NCBI GenBank assembly: GCA_964604675.1
Contig: CAZSAT010000024.1
Span: forward strand, 1-64,000
Direction: 5' to 3'
Source: CAZSAT01 sp964604675
GTDB taxonomy: Bacteria; Myxococcota_A; UBA796; CAJQPC01
Length of the DNA stretch: 64,000 bases
Below are positions 42,329-50,031 of this stretch, piece by piece. Under the pieces are notes generated by a model. That model did no database searches. It was not told where the DNA came from and saw nothing but the letters and a program-made list of their open reading frames with translations. How positions within the stretch are numbered: the stretch's first letter is position 1; each line of letters opens with the position of its first letter. The position numbers and the translations under genes are program-made.

Positions 42329-43705
42329 GTGTCTGCCGACTTCCACAGCCTGCCCCTGCGATCGGAGCTCCGCGAGGCGCTCCAACAGGTCGGCTACGTC
42401 ACCTGCACGCCCATCCAGGCCGCCGCGCTGCCGCACGTGCTCGAAGGGCGCGATGTGCTCGGGCGCGCGCAGACGGGCAGCGGGAAGACCGCGGTGTTCG
42501 GCCTGGGCCTGCTCCAGCACCTTGAGGGTCGGGCGCTGCAGGCGCTCGTGCTCTGCCCGACCCGCGAGCTGGCCGAGCAGGTCGCCGACGCGCTCCGGCG
42601 GCTGTCGGCCCGCATGCCGGACACCCGTGTGCTCACTCTCTGCGGCGGTCGCTCCCTGCACCGACAGCGCCACCGGATCGATGCGGGGGTGCAGGTCGTC
42701 GTGGGCACACCCGGACGGCTGCTCGCTCACGTCGAGCGAGGGCTCGACCTCTCGGCGCTGCGCACGCTGGTGGTGGACGAGGCGGATCGCATGCTCGACA
42801 TGGGCTTCCTCGACGAGGTGCAGGCCCTGGTGGACGCCTGCCCGGTGCAACGGCAGACGCTGCTCTTCTCCGCCACCTTGCCGGGGCCCATCCAGGCGCT
42901 GAGCGAGCAGGTGCTGCGCGAGCCGGTCCCGGTCACCGCCGCCCCCAGCATGGCGCCCGAGGCGCTTCGCCAGCTCGTGTACCGGTGTGCGCCGCACGAC
43001 CGGCCCCAGCGTGTGATCGACGTGCTCGGTGTGCACCAACCGGAGCAGGCCCTGGTCTTCTGCGAGACCCGGGAGGACTGCAGCGATCTCGCCCGTCGTC
43101 TGGTTGGCCGAGGCCTGGCCACGTTGGCCCTCCACGGCGGCATGGAGCAGCGGGATCGCGACGACGCCTGGCTGCAGTTCGTGCACGGCAGTGCCAGCGT
43201 CCTGGTCGCCACCAACGTGGCGTCCCGCGGGCTGGATCTGCCGGCCCTGCCGCTGGTCGTGGTCGCCGAGGTCGGAGGTGAGCCCGAAGCGCACGTCCAC
43301 CGCATCGGGCGCACGGGACGTGCCGGAGAGGCTGGGCTGGCCGTCACGCTGGTGGCCTCCCAGTCCGAGGAACGCCGGCTCGCGAAGATCGAGGCGCTGC
43401 TCGGCGAGCGGCTTCCGGCGGGCGGAGAGCTGCCGGCGTGTCCGAACGACCTGGTGTTCCCACGGCCCCGCTGGCGCACGCTGCTCTTGCAGTCGGGCCG
43501 CCGCGACAAGCTGCGCAAGGGCGACGTGCTCGGTGCGCTCGTGAAGGATGCGGGCCTGCCGGGTGACGCGGTGGGGCGCATCGACTTGATGGAACGCAGC
43601 TGTGGTGTGGCGGTGGCTGTGGAGCACGCCGAGCGCGCCCTGGCGTTCGTGCGCGACGGCCGCATCAAGAACCGCCGTGTGCGGGCCTTGCTGCTGCGGT
43701 TCTAG
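42329..43705 (+). CDS. dbpA: ATP-dependent RNA helicase DbpA
   Basis: 458 residues. All DEAD-box motifs are present: Q-motif region TCTPIQAAALP, GRAQTGSGKT, PTRELAEQ, GTPGRLL, DEADRML, SATLP, and in the second domain HGGMEQRDRDD, VATNVASRGLDLP and HRIGRTGRAGE. The C-terminal 75 residues (RDKLRKGDVLGALVKDAGL...IGRID-like, ending IKNRRVRALLL) match the DbpA RNA-binding domain, which targets 23S rRNA hairpin 92 in 50S assembly. GTG start at 42329. Its TAG stop shares the palindrome CTAG with the convergent prepilin-peptidase stop. Confidence 0.9.
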   Translation: MSADFHSLPLRSELREALQQVGYVTCTPIQAAALPHVLEGRDVLGRAQTGSGKTAVFGLGLLQHLEGRALQALVLCPTRELAEQVADALRRLSARMPDTRVLTLCGGRSLHRQRHRIDAGVQVVVGTPGRLLAHVERGLDLSALRTLVVDEADRMLDMGFLDEVQALVDACPVQRQTLLFSATLPGPIQALSEQVLREPVPVTAAPSMAPEALRQLVYRCAPHDRPQRVIDVLGVHQPEQALVFCETREDCSDLARRLVGRGLATLALHGGMEQRDRDDAWLQFVHGSASVLVATNVASRGLDLPALPLVVVAEVGGEPEAHVHRIGRTGRAGEAGLAVTLVASQSEERRLAKIEALLGERLPAGGELPACPNDLVFPRPRWRTLLLQSGRRDKLRKGDVLGALVKDAGLPGDAVGRIDLMERSCGVAVAVEHAERALAFVRDGRIKNRRVRALLLRF

Positions 43706-44538
43706 GCCATCAGCGCGAAGGCGGGCAGCCACTCCCGGATGATGGCGTCGCCGAAGAAGACGTACACCAGCGCAGCCACGGCCAGGAAGGGCCCGAAGGG
43801 CACCTGGGCCCGGAAGCCGCGTCCCTGCACCACGATGAGGCCGATGCCCACCACGCTGCCGAGCACCGAGCTCACCAGGATGATGAACGGGATGGCGGGC
43901 ACCGCGCCCAGGAACGCACCCATCATCGCGAGCAGCTTCACGTCGCCCAGGCCCATCCCTTCTTCCCGTCGGACCAGCCAATAGAGCAGCATGACCGTGC
44001 CCAGGCTGCCGCCGCCGACGAGCGCACCGACCACGGACTGTTGCCAGCTCAGAGCTCCACCCCAGCCCGCTGCACCCAGCGCGAGGTTGGCGCCGATGCC
44101 GACAGGTACCGCGTAGATGCTGAACTGGTCGGGGATGATGTAGTGCCTCAGGTCGACGTACGTGGTGCCGACGAGCATGGCCAGGAAGACCAACAGCACG
44201 GCCCAGGCCGCCACGGCGCTCGGTGTGAAGGCGGCCGGCTCGGGCACCAGGTGGCGGTAGAGCAGCAAGCTGAGGCAGCCCGTGAGCAGCTCGACCGTGG
44301 GGTAGAGCGGCGAGATGGGGGTCTTGCAGACACGGCACCTGGCGCCGAGCGCCAGCCACGACACCACGGGGATGTTGTCGTAGGGCTTGATGCCGCTGCC
44401 GCAGTCCGGGCAGTGACTGGGCGGGCTGACCACGGAGCGGTCTTCCGGCATGCGCGCGATGCACACGTTGAGGAAGCTCCCGACGCAGAGCCCCACAGCC
44501 AGGGTGAAGGCCTGGAGCATCAGGTGCAGGTCGCTCAC
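43702..44538 (-). CDS. pilD: Prepilin peptidase / N-methyltransferase (PilD)
   Basis: 278 residues. The N-terminal methyltransferase-type domain has GSFLNVCIARMP and the two zinc Cys pairs CPDC and CRVC. The peptidase domain has the two catalytic Asp in VDLRHYIIPD and GLGDVKLL (GxGD), embedded in about seven membrane helices. It cleaves and methylates type IV prepilins or pseudopilins at the inner membrane. It is the last gene of the minus-strand operon; the GTG at 44536-44538 overlaps the aminotransferase stop (GTGA). No pilin genes are nearby. Confidence 0.9.
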   Translation of the reverse strand: MSDLHLMLQAFTLAVGLCVGSFLNVCIARMPEDRSVVSPPSHCPDCGSGIKPYDNIPVVSWLALGARCRVCKTPISPLYPTVELLTGCLSLLLYRHLVPEPAAFTPSAVAAWAVLLVFLAMLVGTTYVDLRHYIIPDQFSIYAVPVGIGANLALGAAGWGGALSWQQSVVGALVGGGSLGTVMLLYWLVRREEGMGLGDVKLLAMMGAFLGAVPAIPFIILVSSVLGSVVGIGLIVVQGRGFRAQVPFGPFLAVAALVYVFFGDAIIREWLPAFALMA

Positions 44539-45575
44539 CCGAGGAAGCCCTGGGCGGTGACGATGACGTGGTCGACCTGCGCGTCGCTCAGTTCCGCGTG
44601 GCAGGGCAAGGCCAGGCAAGCTCGGCAGTAGCTGACGGCGTTCGGGCACGACGACGCTTCGAGGTCTGGTGGTCGCCCCGTGATGGTGGGCTGCACGTCC
44701 ATCGGCCACGGGTAGTACACGCTGGACCCGATGCCGGCTGCGTGCAGCACGGCTGCCAGGGCATCGCGCTCCGGGTGTCGGACGACGTACTGGTGCACCA
44801 CGTCGCCCCGGGCGCGGAGCAGCGGGTTCAGCCCCGCCAGTTCGTGGTCGTAGCGCGCAGCGATGGCCGACCGACGGGCCACGCGGCGGTCGAGGTCTCG
44901 CAGGTGGACGAGCAGCACCGCGGCCTGGAGGGGATCCAGGCGGCTGGTGGTGCCCAGAGAACCGTGGTGGTGGGGCCCGAGCAGGCCGTGGTTGCCGAGG
45001 CCGCGCACGCGCTCGGCGAGGGCCGGATCCTGGGTGAAGACCGCACCGGCGTCGCCGGCGACGCCCACGTTCTTGGTGGGGTACAGCGACAGGGCCGCGA
45101 GGTCGCCGGGCAGGTCGTGCTCCCAGCCCAGGGCCTGGCACGCGTCGTCGATCACCGGGACGTGCGTGGGGACGGGGGCGAGGTGGCCGAACAGGTGCAC
45201 CGCCACGCAGGCGTCGACGTCGGTGGGCACGGCCGAGGCATCGAGCAGGGGCCGCTCGGGCAGCACGTCGACGAACACGGGCTCCGCACCCACCCACAGG
45301 ATGGCTTCGACCGTGGCGAAGAAGCTGAGGGCAGGCACGGCGACCCGGCTCCCTGGTCCCAGGTCCAGCGCCTTCAGGGCCAGGACGAGGGCTTCGGTGC
45401 CCGAGCCGCACCCGATGGTGTGGGTGGCGCGGAAGGCACGTCCGAGGGCGGCTTCGGCTTCGGCGACCACCGGACCGCCGATGTAGCGCCCGCCGCGCAG
45501 CACCTCCAGGACCGCCTCCTCGACCTGATCGGCGAGGCGGTCATGGCGGGCGCGGATGTCGACCAGGCCGATCAC
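44535..45575 (-). CDS. DegT/DnrJ/EryC1-type PLP aminotransferase
   Basis: 346 residues. Typical motifs are GGRYIGGPVVAEAEAAL, GCGSGTEALVLALKAL, VPALSFFATVEAILWVGA, VIDDACQALGWEH, and the PLP Lys in SLYPTKNVGVAGDAG. It also shows HQYVVRHPERD and SSVYYPWPMDVQP in the C-terminal part. The family usually aminates keto-sugars for glycans or secondary metabolites. The GTG at 45573-45575 overlaps the ABC-permease stop (GTGA), so it is coupled to the exporter genes. Confidence 0.85.
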   Translation of the reverse strand: MIGLVDIRARHDRLADQVEEAVLEVLRGGRYIGGPVVAEAEAALGRAFRATHTIGCGSGTEALVLALKALDLGPGSRVAVPALSFFATVEAILWVGAEPVFVDVLPERPLLDASAVPTDVDACVAVHLFGHLAPVPTHVPVIDDACQALGWEHDLPGDLAALSLYPTKNVGVAGDAGAVFTQDPALAERVRGLGNHGLLGPHHHGSLGTTSRLDPLQAAVLLVHLRDLDRRVARRSAIAARYDHELAGLNPLLRARGDVVHQYVVRHPERDALAAVLHAAGIGSSVYYPWPMDVQPTITGRPPDLEASSCPNAVSYCRACLALPCHAELSDAQVDHVIVTAQGFLG

Positions 45576-46339
45576 CTGAAGTCCCGCCGCTCGAAGATGA
45601 CCGCGGCGACCGCGAGCACCGCCGTGCTGTACGCCAGCCCGTAGCCCAAGGCCATGGCCAGGTCGGCGACCGCGATGTCGAGCTTGTGCACGGCCTGGCT
45701 CGAGAAGTCGAACACCGAGAAGTTCGGCAGGGCCCAGTACACGACCTCGCTCAGCTGCCGCAGGTTCTCGGCCTCCGCCTGCTGGCCGAAGCGCCAGATG
45801 TCGTCCGCCAGGTGTCCGATGACGAAGGTGGCGAGGGTGAAGAAGCTCGCTGTGAGCGGCGTGGAATAGCAGGAGAAGAGCAGAGCCCAAGCGGTGAGCA
45901 AGGCGAGCTCCGCCATCAGCCCGATCCAGTTCATCAGCTCGGGCACGCCCGGCGGACCTTGCTGGAGGCCGATGACCACGGTGTAGAGCGCGGCCATCAA
46001 GGCCACCTCGAGCGCGAGCACCACCATCAGCCCCAGGTACTTGCCCACCAGGAAGCGCCAGCGCTTCAGGGGCTTGCTCGCGATGGTGTAGATGGTCTTG
46101 CGCTCCAGCTCCTTGTAGACCAACCCGACGCCCAGGAACATGGCCATGAGCGACGCGAACAGGCTGATGGCGGACTGGGCCACGCTGCGAACGACCTTGT
46201 CCTGATCGCCGATCGTGATCTCCTGCATCACCAGGCTGGCCACCACCACGAGGCCTGCGAAGAACAGCAGCGAGTACAGCACCCGGTCCCGGACGGTCTC
46301 GCGCACGGTGTTCTGGGCGATCGCCAGGATCTGGCTCAT
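45572..46339 (-). CDS. ABC-2 type transporter permease
   Basis: 255 residues with six hydrophobic segments. It starts MSQILAIAQNTVRETVRDRV, a common ABC-2 opening (a cytosolic amphipathic helix before the first membrane helix), and contains VYKELERKTIYTIASKPLKRW, the conserved cytosolic loop of this subfamily. It pairs with the ATPase encoded immediately upstream, sharing a 4-base ATGA overlap. The exported substrate is unknown. Confidence 0.85.
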   Translation of the reverse strand: MSQILAIAQNTVRETVRDRVLYSLLFFAGLVVVASLVMQEITIGDQDKVVRSVAQSAISLFASLMAMFLGVGLVYKELERKTIYTIASKPLKRWRFLVGKYLGLMVVLALEVALMAALYTVVIGLQQGPPGVPELMNWIGLMAELALLTAWALLFSCYSTPLTASFFTLATFVIGHLADDIWRFGQQAEAENLRQLSEVVYWALPNFSVFDFSSQAVHKLDIAVADLAMALGYGLAYSTAVLAVAAVIFERRDFR

Positions 46340-47283
46340 GCCAGCACCCCCAGCTTCTTCTTGTCGATCGGCCGGTCGCGGTCGACCTCGTCGAGCAGGA
46401 AGTCCTCGAGGTGAGCCCGCGCCCTGGTGACGTCCACGATGCTTCCGCCGGCGGCGTGCACGGCCGCGAGGGCCCGGTCGACCTGGTCGGGGGCCACCCT
46501 GAGCTGGGTGACGCCGCCCTCTTCGCGCATGCGCAGACCCGGAAGTGGCGCGTCTTCGGCGACCCTGGCGGCGATGTCCACGTGCCGGACCCGGTCGCCG
46601 ACCAGCTCGTCGATGGTGCCGCAGCCTCGGAGCACGCCCTTGACCAGCACGGCCACGCGGTCGCAGATCAGCTCGACGTCGGCCAGGATGTGTGAGCTGA
46701 AGAAGACGGTCTTTCCCTTGTCGCGCTCCTCGAACAGGATGTCGCGGATGAGGGCTCGGCCCATGGGATCGAGACCGCTCATGGGCTCGTCCATGACCAG
46801 CAGGTCGGGGTCGTGCAGCAGCGCCTGCGCGAGTCCGGCGCGCTGCAGCATGCCCTTGGAGTAGCTCTTCATGGGCACGTCCGCGAAGCGCTCGAGCTGC
46901 ACGCGCTCGAGCAGCTCGCCGCTCCTGCGCTTGCGGTCGGCCGCGCTCATGCCGTAGAGCCGGGCGTAGAAGTCGAGGAACTCGCGCGCGGTGAGGTGCT
47001 GGTAGAAGTACGGCCGCTCGGGGAGGAAGCCCACGCGCTCCCGGGCCGCGCTCTCGCGGTGATCGACGCCCAGCAGGCTCGCTTCGCCAGAGGTGGCGTG
47101 CTGCAGCCCCATCAGCACCTTGATGGTGGTGGTCTTGCCGGCGCCGTTCGGCCCGATGAAGCCGAACACCTCGCCCCGGCGCACGTCCAGGTCCAGGCCC
47201 TCGAGCCCGGTGTACGGAATGCGGAAGAAGCCCGACAGGTAGACCTTGCGCAGGCCTCGCGCGGCGATGGCGAGCTCGCTCAT
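46336..47283 (-). CDS. ABC transporter ATP-binding protein
   Basis: 315 residues. Walker A is GPNGAGKTT, the Q-loop region PERPYFY, the signature SYSKGMLQR (a YSKGM variant seen in many ABC-2 exporters), Walker B LLVMDEP, and the switch His in SSHIL. A C-terminal regulatory extension of about 90 residues follows. It would power the permease encoded next. The ATG at 47283 follows the stop of the SPASM-like gene by nine bases. Confidence 0.9.
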   Translation of the reverse strand: MSELAIAARGLRKVYLSGFFRIPYTGLEGLDLDVRRGEVFGFIGPNGAGKTTTIKVLMGLQHATSGEASLLGVDHRESAARERVGFLPERPYFYQHLTAREFLDFYARLYGMSAADRKRRSGELLERVQLERFADVPMKSYSKGMLQRAGLAQALLHDPDLLVMDEPMSGLDPMGRALIRDILFEERDKGKTVFFSSHILADVELICDRVAVLVKGVLRGCGTIDELVGDRVRHVDIAARVAEDAPLPGLRMREEGGVTQLRVAPDQVDRALAAVHAAGGSIVDVTRARAHLEDFLLDEVDRDRPIDKKKLGVLA

Positions 47284-47292
47284 GCAGAGCGC

Positions 47293-47625
47293 CTATTCCT
47301 TTCGTCGGAGCGCTTCCAACCATTCCGTTCGGCCCGTCCGCTCGGCCCAGGCGGTCACGGCATCGGGGGGGAAGGCGCCCGCAGATCGCCAGTTGCAGCG
47401 GGTGCAGAGGGGGCCGGAGTCCGCGAAGCGACCCTCGACGTGTGCTTCCCGCCAGGCCTCGACGGTGGCGCCGTGCCAGAGCTCCTGCAGGCTCTGTTCG
47501 CGCAGGTTCCCGAGCTGGTTCTCCAGGTGCTCGTCCAGGCAGCACGTGGTCAGCTCGCCGTTGACGTGGACCATCGGGGTGTTCCACAGGCCGGCGCAGG
47601 GGGGGCGGGACTCGCTCACAGCCAC
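47293..47625 (-). CDS. SPASM-domain-like protein without a radical SAM core
   Basis: 110 residues. The pattern CAGLWNTPMVHVNGELTTCC, GNLREQSLQELWHG and CTRCNWRSAG is that of a C-terminal SPASM/twitch auxiliary-cluster domain (Cys, CC, CxxC). The Cx3Cx2C radical SAM core that should precede it is absent upstream, even in the other frames, so this is either a stand-alone SPASM protein or a remnant. The start is uncertain: GTG at 47625 is used; GTG at 47619 or an ATG near 47658 are alternatives. It is the first gene of the operon with the ABC exporter, aminotransferase and PilD. Confidence 0.55.
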   Translation of the reverse strand: MAVSESRPPCAGLWNTPMVHVNGELTTCCLDEHLENQLGNLREQSLQELWHGATVEAWREAHVEGRFADSGPLCTRCNWRSAGAFPPDAVTAWAERTGRTEWLEALRRKE

Positions 47626-47743
47626 ACCGTACCCCGTTGTCCGGCCCCGATGCGTCATCTGGCCCACGCTCCGGCCACGCTTGACGCACGAGGCTCGTCG
47701 GGTCTGGGGCGTTGTCCTGGCGTACCCCAGCCCGGAGTCGTCC

Positions 47744-48097
47744 GTGACCTTCCTCTCCCTCCTGCTCGCCTGTGCTCCCGCCGCGATGGACACCGCCCTC
47801 TTCGAGGCGGACGTCGGCTGGGCTGAGGTCGAACCTGTCCTGCGGGAGCACTGCGTGCGCTGCCACGAACGCGGCGGCCGCATGGACGAGGGCGTGGCGG
47901 TCGACACCTTCCAGGACGCCTCCGCGCGCGCTCAGGGCGTGGTCTGCACCGCCGTCGGCACCGAGATCGTGGACGCCTACGCCCTGGGCTGCGCAGGCTG
48001 GGCGGTGTTCTCGATGCCCCCCGGAAGCTCGGACCGGGCGCCGCTCGACCAGCAGCAGGTGCTCGCCCGGTGGCTCGAGCTCGGGGCGCCCGAGTGA
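47744..48097 (+). CDS. Mono-haem c-type lipoprotein
   Basis: 117 residues. MTFLSLLLACAP is a minimal lipoprotein signal (Cys10). One c-haem site, CVRCH (37-41), lies in a VEPVLREHCVRCHERGG context that recalls the planctomycete-type cytochrome C (PSCyt1) and cytochrome c peroxidase-like lipoproteins. A distal Met (FSMPPGS) could be the sixth ligand. The GTG at 47744 has GGAG upstream. Its stop overlaps the next GTG (GTGA), which couples it to the di-haem barrel protein. Confidence 0.7.
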   Translation: MTFLSLLLACAPAAMDTALFEADVGWAEVEPVLREHCVRCHERGGRMDEGVAVDTFQDASARAQGVVCTAVGTEIVDAYALGCAGWAVFSMPPGSSDRAPLDQQQVLARWLELGAPE

Positions 48098-49440
48098 CCT
48101 GGCTCCAGCTGGCCCTTGGCTGTAGCGTGGCCGAGGCGCTGCCGATGTACGCCCAGCGGAGCGGCCGCACGTGCGGCAACTGCCACGAGAGCCCCACGTG
48201 GGAAGATCCCGAAGGCTGGGACAACCCGGAGCTCGCCGACCGCAAGTGCACGCTGTCGTGCGTGGCCTGCCACGTCGACCCCACGGGAGGGGGGCTGCGC
48301 AACAGCTCCGGCCGGTACTACGGCCAGTCCACGCTCGGCGTCTTCACGAGCCAGGCACGGAGCTACAGCGACCTCGACCGGGAGGTGATCGACGACGACA
48401 CCCTCTGGCGGGTCAAGGAGTTCCTCGGCGGCGAGAAGGTCGGCGAGGGCCGCACCATCCCGTCCGACTTCGAGGACGTGCAGGCCGGCATGGGCCAGGG
48501 GCAGACCGGCCGGATCTCTTCGGCCGGCAAGCCCCTGGGCGGGCCCGACGTCATGGCCTTCTGGGACGGTCGCTATGGGGACCTGAACGCTGATCCCGCC
48601 TTCCAGTGGGGGCTCGATCTGCGGGGCGCGTACTTCTCCGGCACCGAGACGGCCTTCCCGATGCAGGTGGACGTGCACGGCGCCGTGCATCCGGTCGAGC
48701 ACCTCACGGTGGCAGGCACTCTGGCGGCCAGCGGCTCGGATGCCTCGGGACCGCGCTTCTTTCCTCGCCGTGCCTTCGTGATGGCCCATGAGCTGCCAGG
48801 CATGAGCTACGCGAAGGTCGGGGTCTTCCAGCCGGCCTTCGGCACGCACATCGACGATCACACCAGCTTCACGCGGAAGTGGTTCGAGCAGGACGTGAGC
48901 GACCCGAACGACACGGTGGCCGGGCTCGAGCTGGGTACGGCGCCGAACTACCCGTACGTGAGCGCCTCGGTGTTCGCGACGGACCTCTACGACCCCGCGT
49001 CGAGCGGCTGGGGCAGCGCGGTCAACCTGGGGTGGCGGGACCTCGGCTGGAGCCTGACCGGCCACGGGATGCTCAAGCAGCGCCGCGGCGGTCGCGGCGA
49101 CCTGGCGGCGGCTGGCGTGGGCTGGGGCTTGAACCCGGCGCACTACCTCCAGAGGCTGCCGCTCACCTACATGGGTGAGCTCAGCGTCGGGACCGGCGCG
49201 GACGGCACTCGGACCGCCCTGTACAACGAGGCCTTCTTCCTGGTGCGCAATGGCGTGAACCTGCGCGCGAAGCTCGACACGGGCTGGCGCGACGGAGGTG
49301 TGCAGAACCGGCTGAGCGCGGGTTTCGACGTGACACCGCTTCCCGGGGTGACGTTCACGACGCTCGGACGGGCGCTGCGCGCTGCCGGCGATCCCACCTG
49401 GCAGCCGGACCTGTTCCTTCAGGCGCACGTGTGGTTCTGA
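48094..49440 (+). CDS. Outer-membrane barrel-like protein with N-terminal di-haem domain
   Basis: 448 residues. A short signal-like N-terminus (MTWLQLALGCSVAEALP) is followed by two c-haem motifs, CGNCH (27-31) and CVACH (56-60). From about 150 to the C-terminus the sequence is made of alternating amphipathic strands with many aromatic residues, for example LDLRGAYFSGTE, SYAKVGVFQPAFG and NLGWRDLGWSLTGHG, and ends in HVWF with a C-terminal Phe, typical of outer-membrane barrels. This suggests a porin-type protein carrying haem, possibly passing electrons across the outer membrane with the preceding lipoprotein. That role is inferred. Confidence 0.65.
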   Translation: MTWLQLALGCSVAEALPMYAQRSGRTCGNCHESPTWEDPEGWDNPELADRKCTLSCVACHVDPTGGGLRNSSGRYYGQSTLGVFTSQARSYSDLDREVIDDDTLWRVKEFLGGEKVGEGRTIPSDFEDVQAGMGQGQTGRISSAGKPLGGPDVMAFWDGRYGDLNADPAFQWGLDLRGAYFSGTETAFPMQVDVHGAVHPVEHLTVAGTLAASGSDASGPRFFPRRAFVMAHELPGMSYAKVGVFQPAFGTHIDDHTSFTRKWFEQDVSDPNDTVAGLELGTAPNYPYVSASVFATDLYDPASSGWGSAVNLGWRDLGWSLTGHGMLKQRRGGRGDLAAAGVGWGLNPAHYLQRLPLTYMGELSVGTGADGTRTALYNEAFFLVRNGVNLRAKLDTGWRDGGVQNRLSAGFDVTPLPGVTFTTLGRALRAAGDPTWQPDLFLQAHVWF

Positions 49441-49461
49441 GGCGCCCCTTGGCCGACCTGT

Positions 49462-49968
49462 TCAGAGCAGATCCTCCAGGAAGAAGGCGCTCAGCTCCGC
49501 CCGCCCGGTCAGCCCGGCCTTGGCGTAGACGCTGCGGGCCTGCTTCCGCGCGGTGCGCTCGCTGACGTCGCGCACCTCGGCGACCTCGTGGTGGCTGAGC
49601 CCCTTCAGCAGCAGCAGCGCCACCTCGCGCTCGGCGGGGCTGAGCGACCAGCGCTCGAACTGCACGTCGATCGCGGCGCCGAGACCGTCGAGGTGCACGC
49701 GGGCCTCGCTCCGCCAGCGGTCGGCCTGTTCCTGCCACGCCCGGGCGGTCTCCACGGCCGCCGCCAGGCGCTCGGCCGCGGTCTCGCGCTCTCGCTGCCA
49801 GAGCTGCCAGGCGCCGTACAGCCCCGCCAGCGCGAGGAGCATGAGCGCTCCCTCGATCAGGAGGTGCTGGATCTCGGCGCCCAGCGCTGCGTCGTGGAGC
49901 ACGTCCGCCGCCACGAAGCCAGTGATCAGCATGAAGAGGACCAGGGCGCGACGGGAGATGCTCAGCAT
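49462..49968 (-). CDS. Membrane-anchored LuxR-type HTH protein
   Basis: 168 residues. Two hydrophobic helices (ALVLFMLITGFVAADVL and EGALMLLALAGLYGAWQLW) are followed by a helical, coiled-coil-like stretch rich in Glu/Arg/Ala and then a LuxR/GerE-type helix-turn-helix at about 105-165 (LSPAEREVALLLLKGLSHHEVAEVRDV, SVYAKAGLTGRAELSAFF). LuxR proteins are usually soluble or follow a REC domain, so a membrane tether is odd. The DNA-binding domain appears intact. Its ATG is at 49966-49968; a strong hairpin separates it from the cysM-like operon upstream. Confidence 0.75.
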   Translation of the reverse strand: MLSISRRALVLFMLITGFVAADVLHDAALGAEIQHLLIEGALMLLALAGLYGAWQLWQRERETAAERLAAAVETARAWQEQADRWRSEARVHLDGLGAAIDVQFERWSLSPAEREVALLLLKGLSHHEVAEVRDVSERTARKQARSVYAKAGLTGRAELSAFFLEDLL

Positions 49969-50000
49969 GGGGCCAAACCTACCGCGTCCGGTGCGCAGGC

Positions 50001-50031
50001 TGGTAGCCCTCCGCGTGCCGGAGGGCTACCA
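50001..50031 (-). terminator. 13-bp perfect hairpin after the cysM-like gene
   Basis: TGGTAGCCCTCCG (50001-50013) and CGGAGGGCTACCA (50019-50031) form a perfect 13-base-pair stem closing on a five-base loop. On the minus strand it begins at the stop codon of the CysM-like gene (TAG at 50026-50028) and ends about 30 bases before the LuxR-type gene. No U-tract follows, so it would be a rho-assisted terminator or a transcript-stabilising stem rather than a textbook intrinsic terminator. Confidence 0.65.

Noticed and set aside
47293..47625. A complete radical SAM gene split by a frameshift
   Set aside because: I looked for a Cx3Cx2C core upstream on the minus strand in all frames up to 48100 and saw none; that region codes the haem lipoprotein on the other strand.
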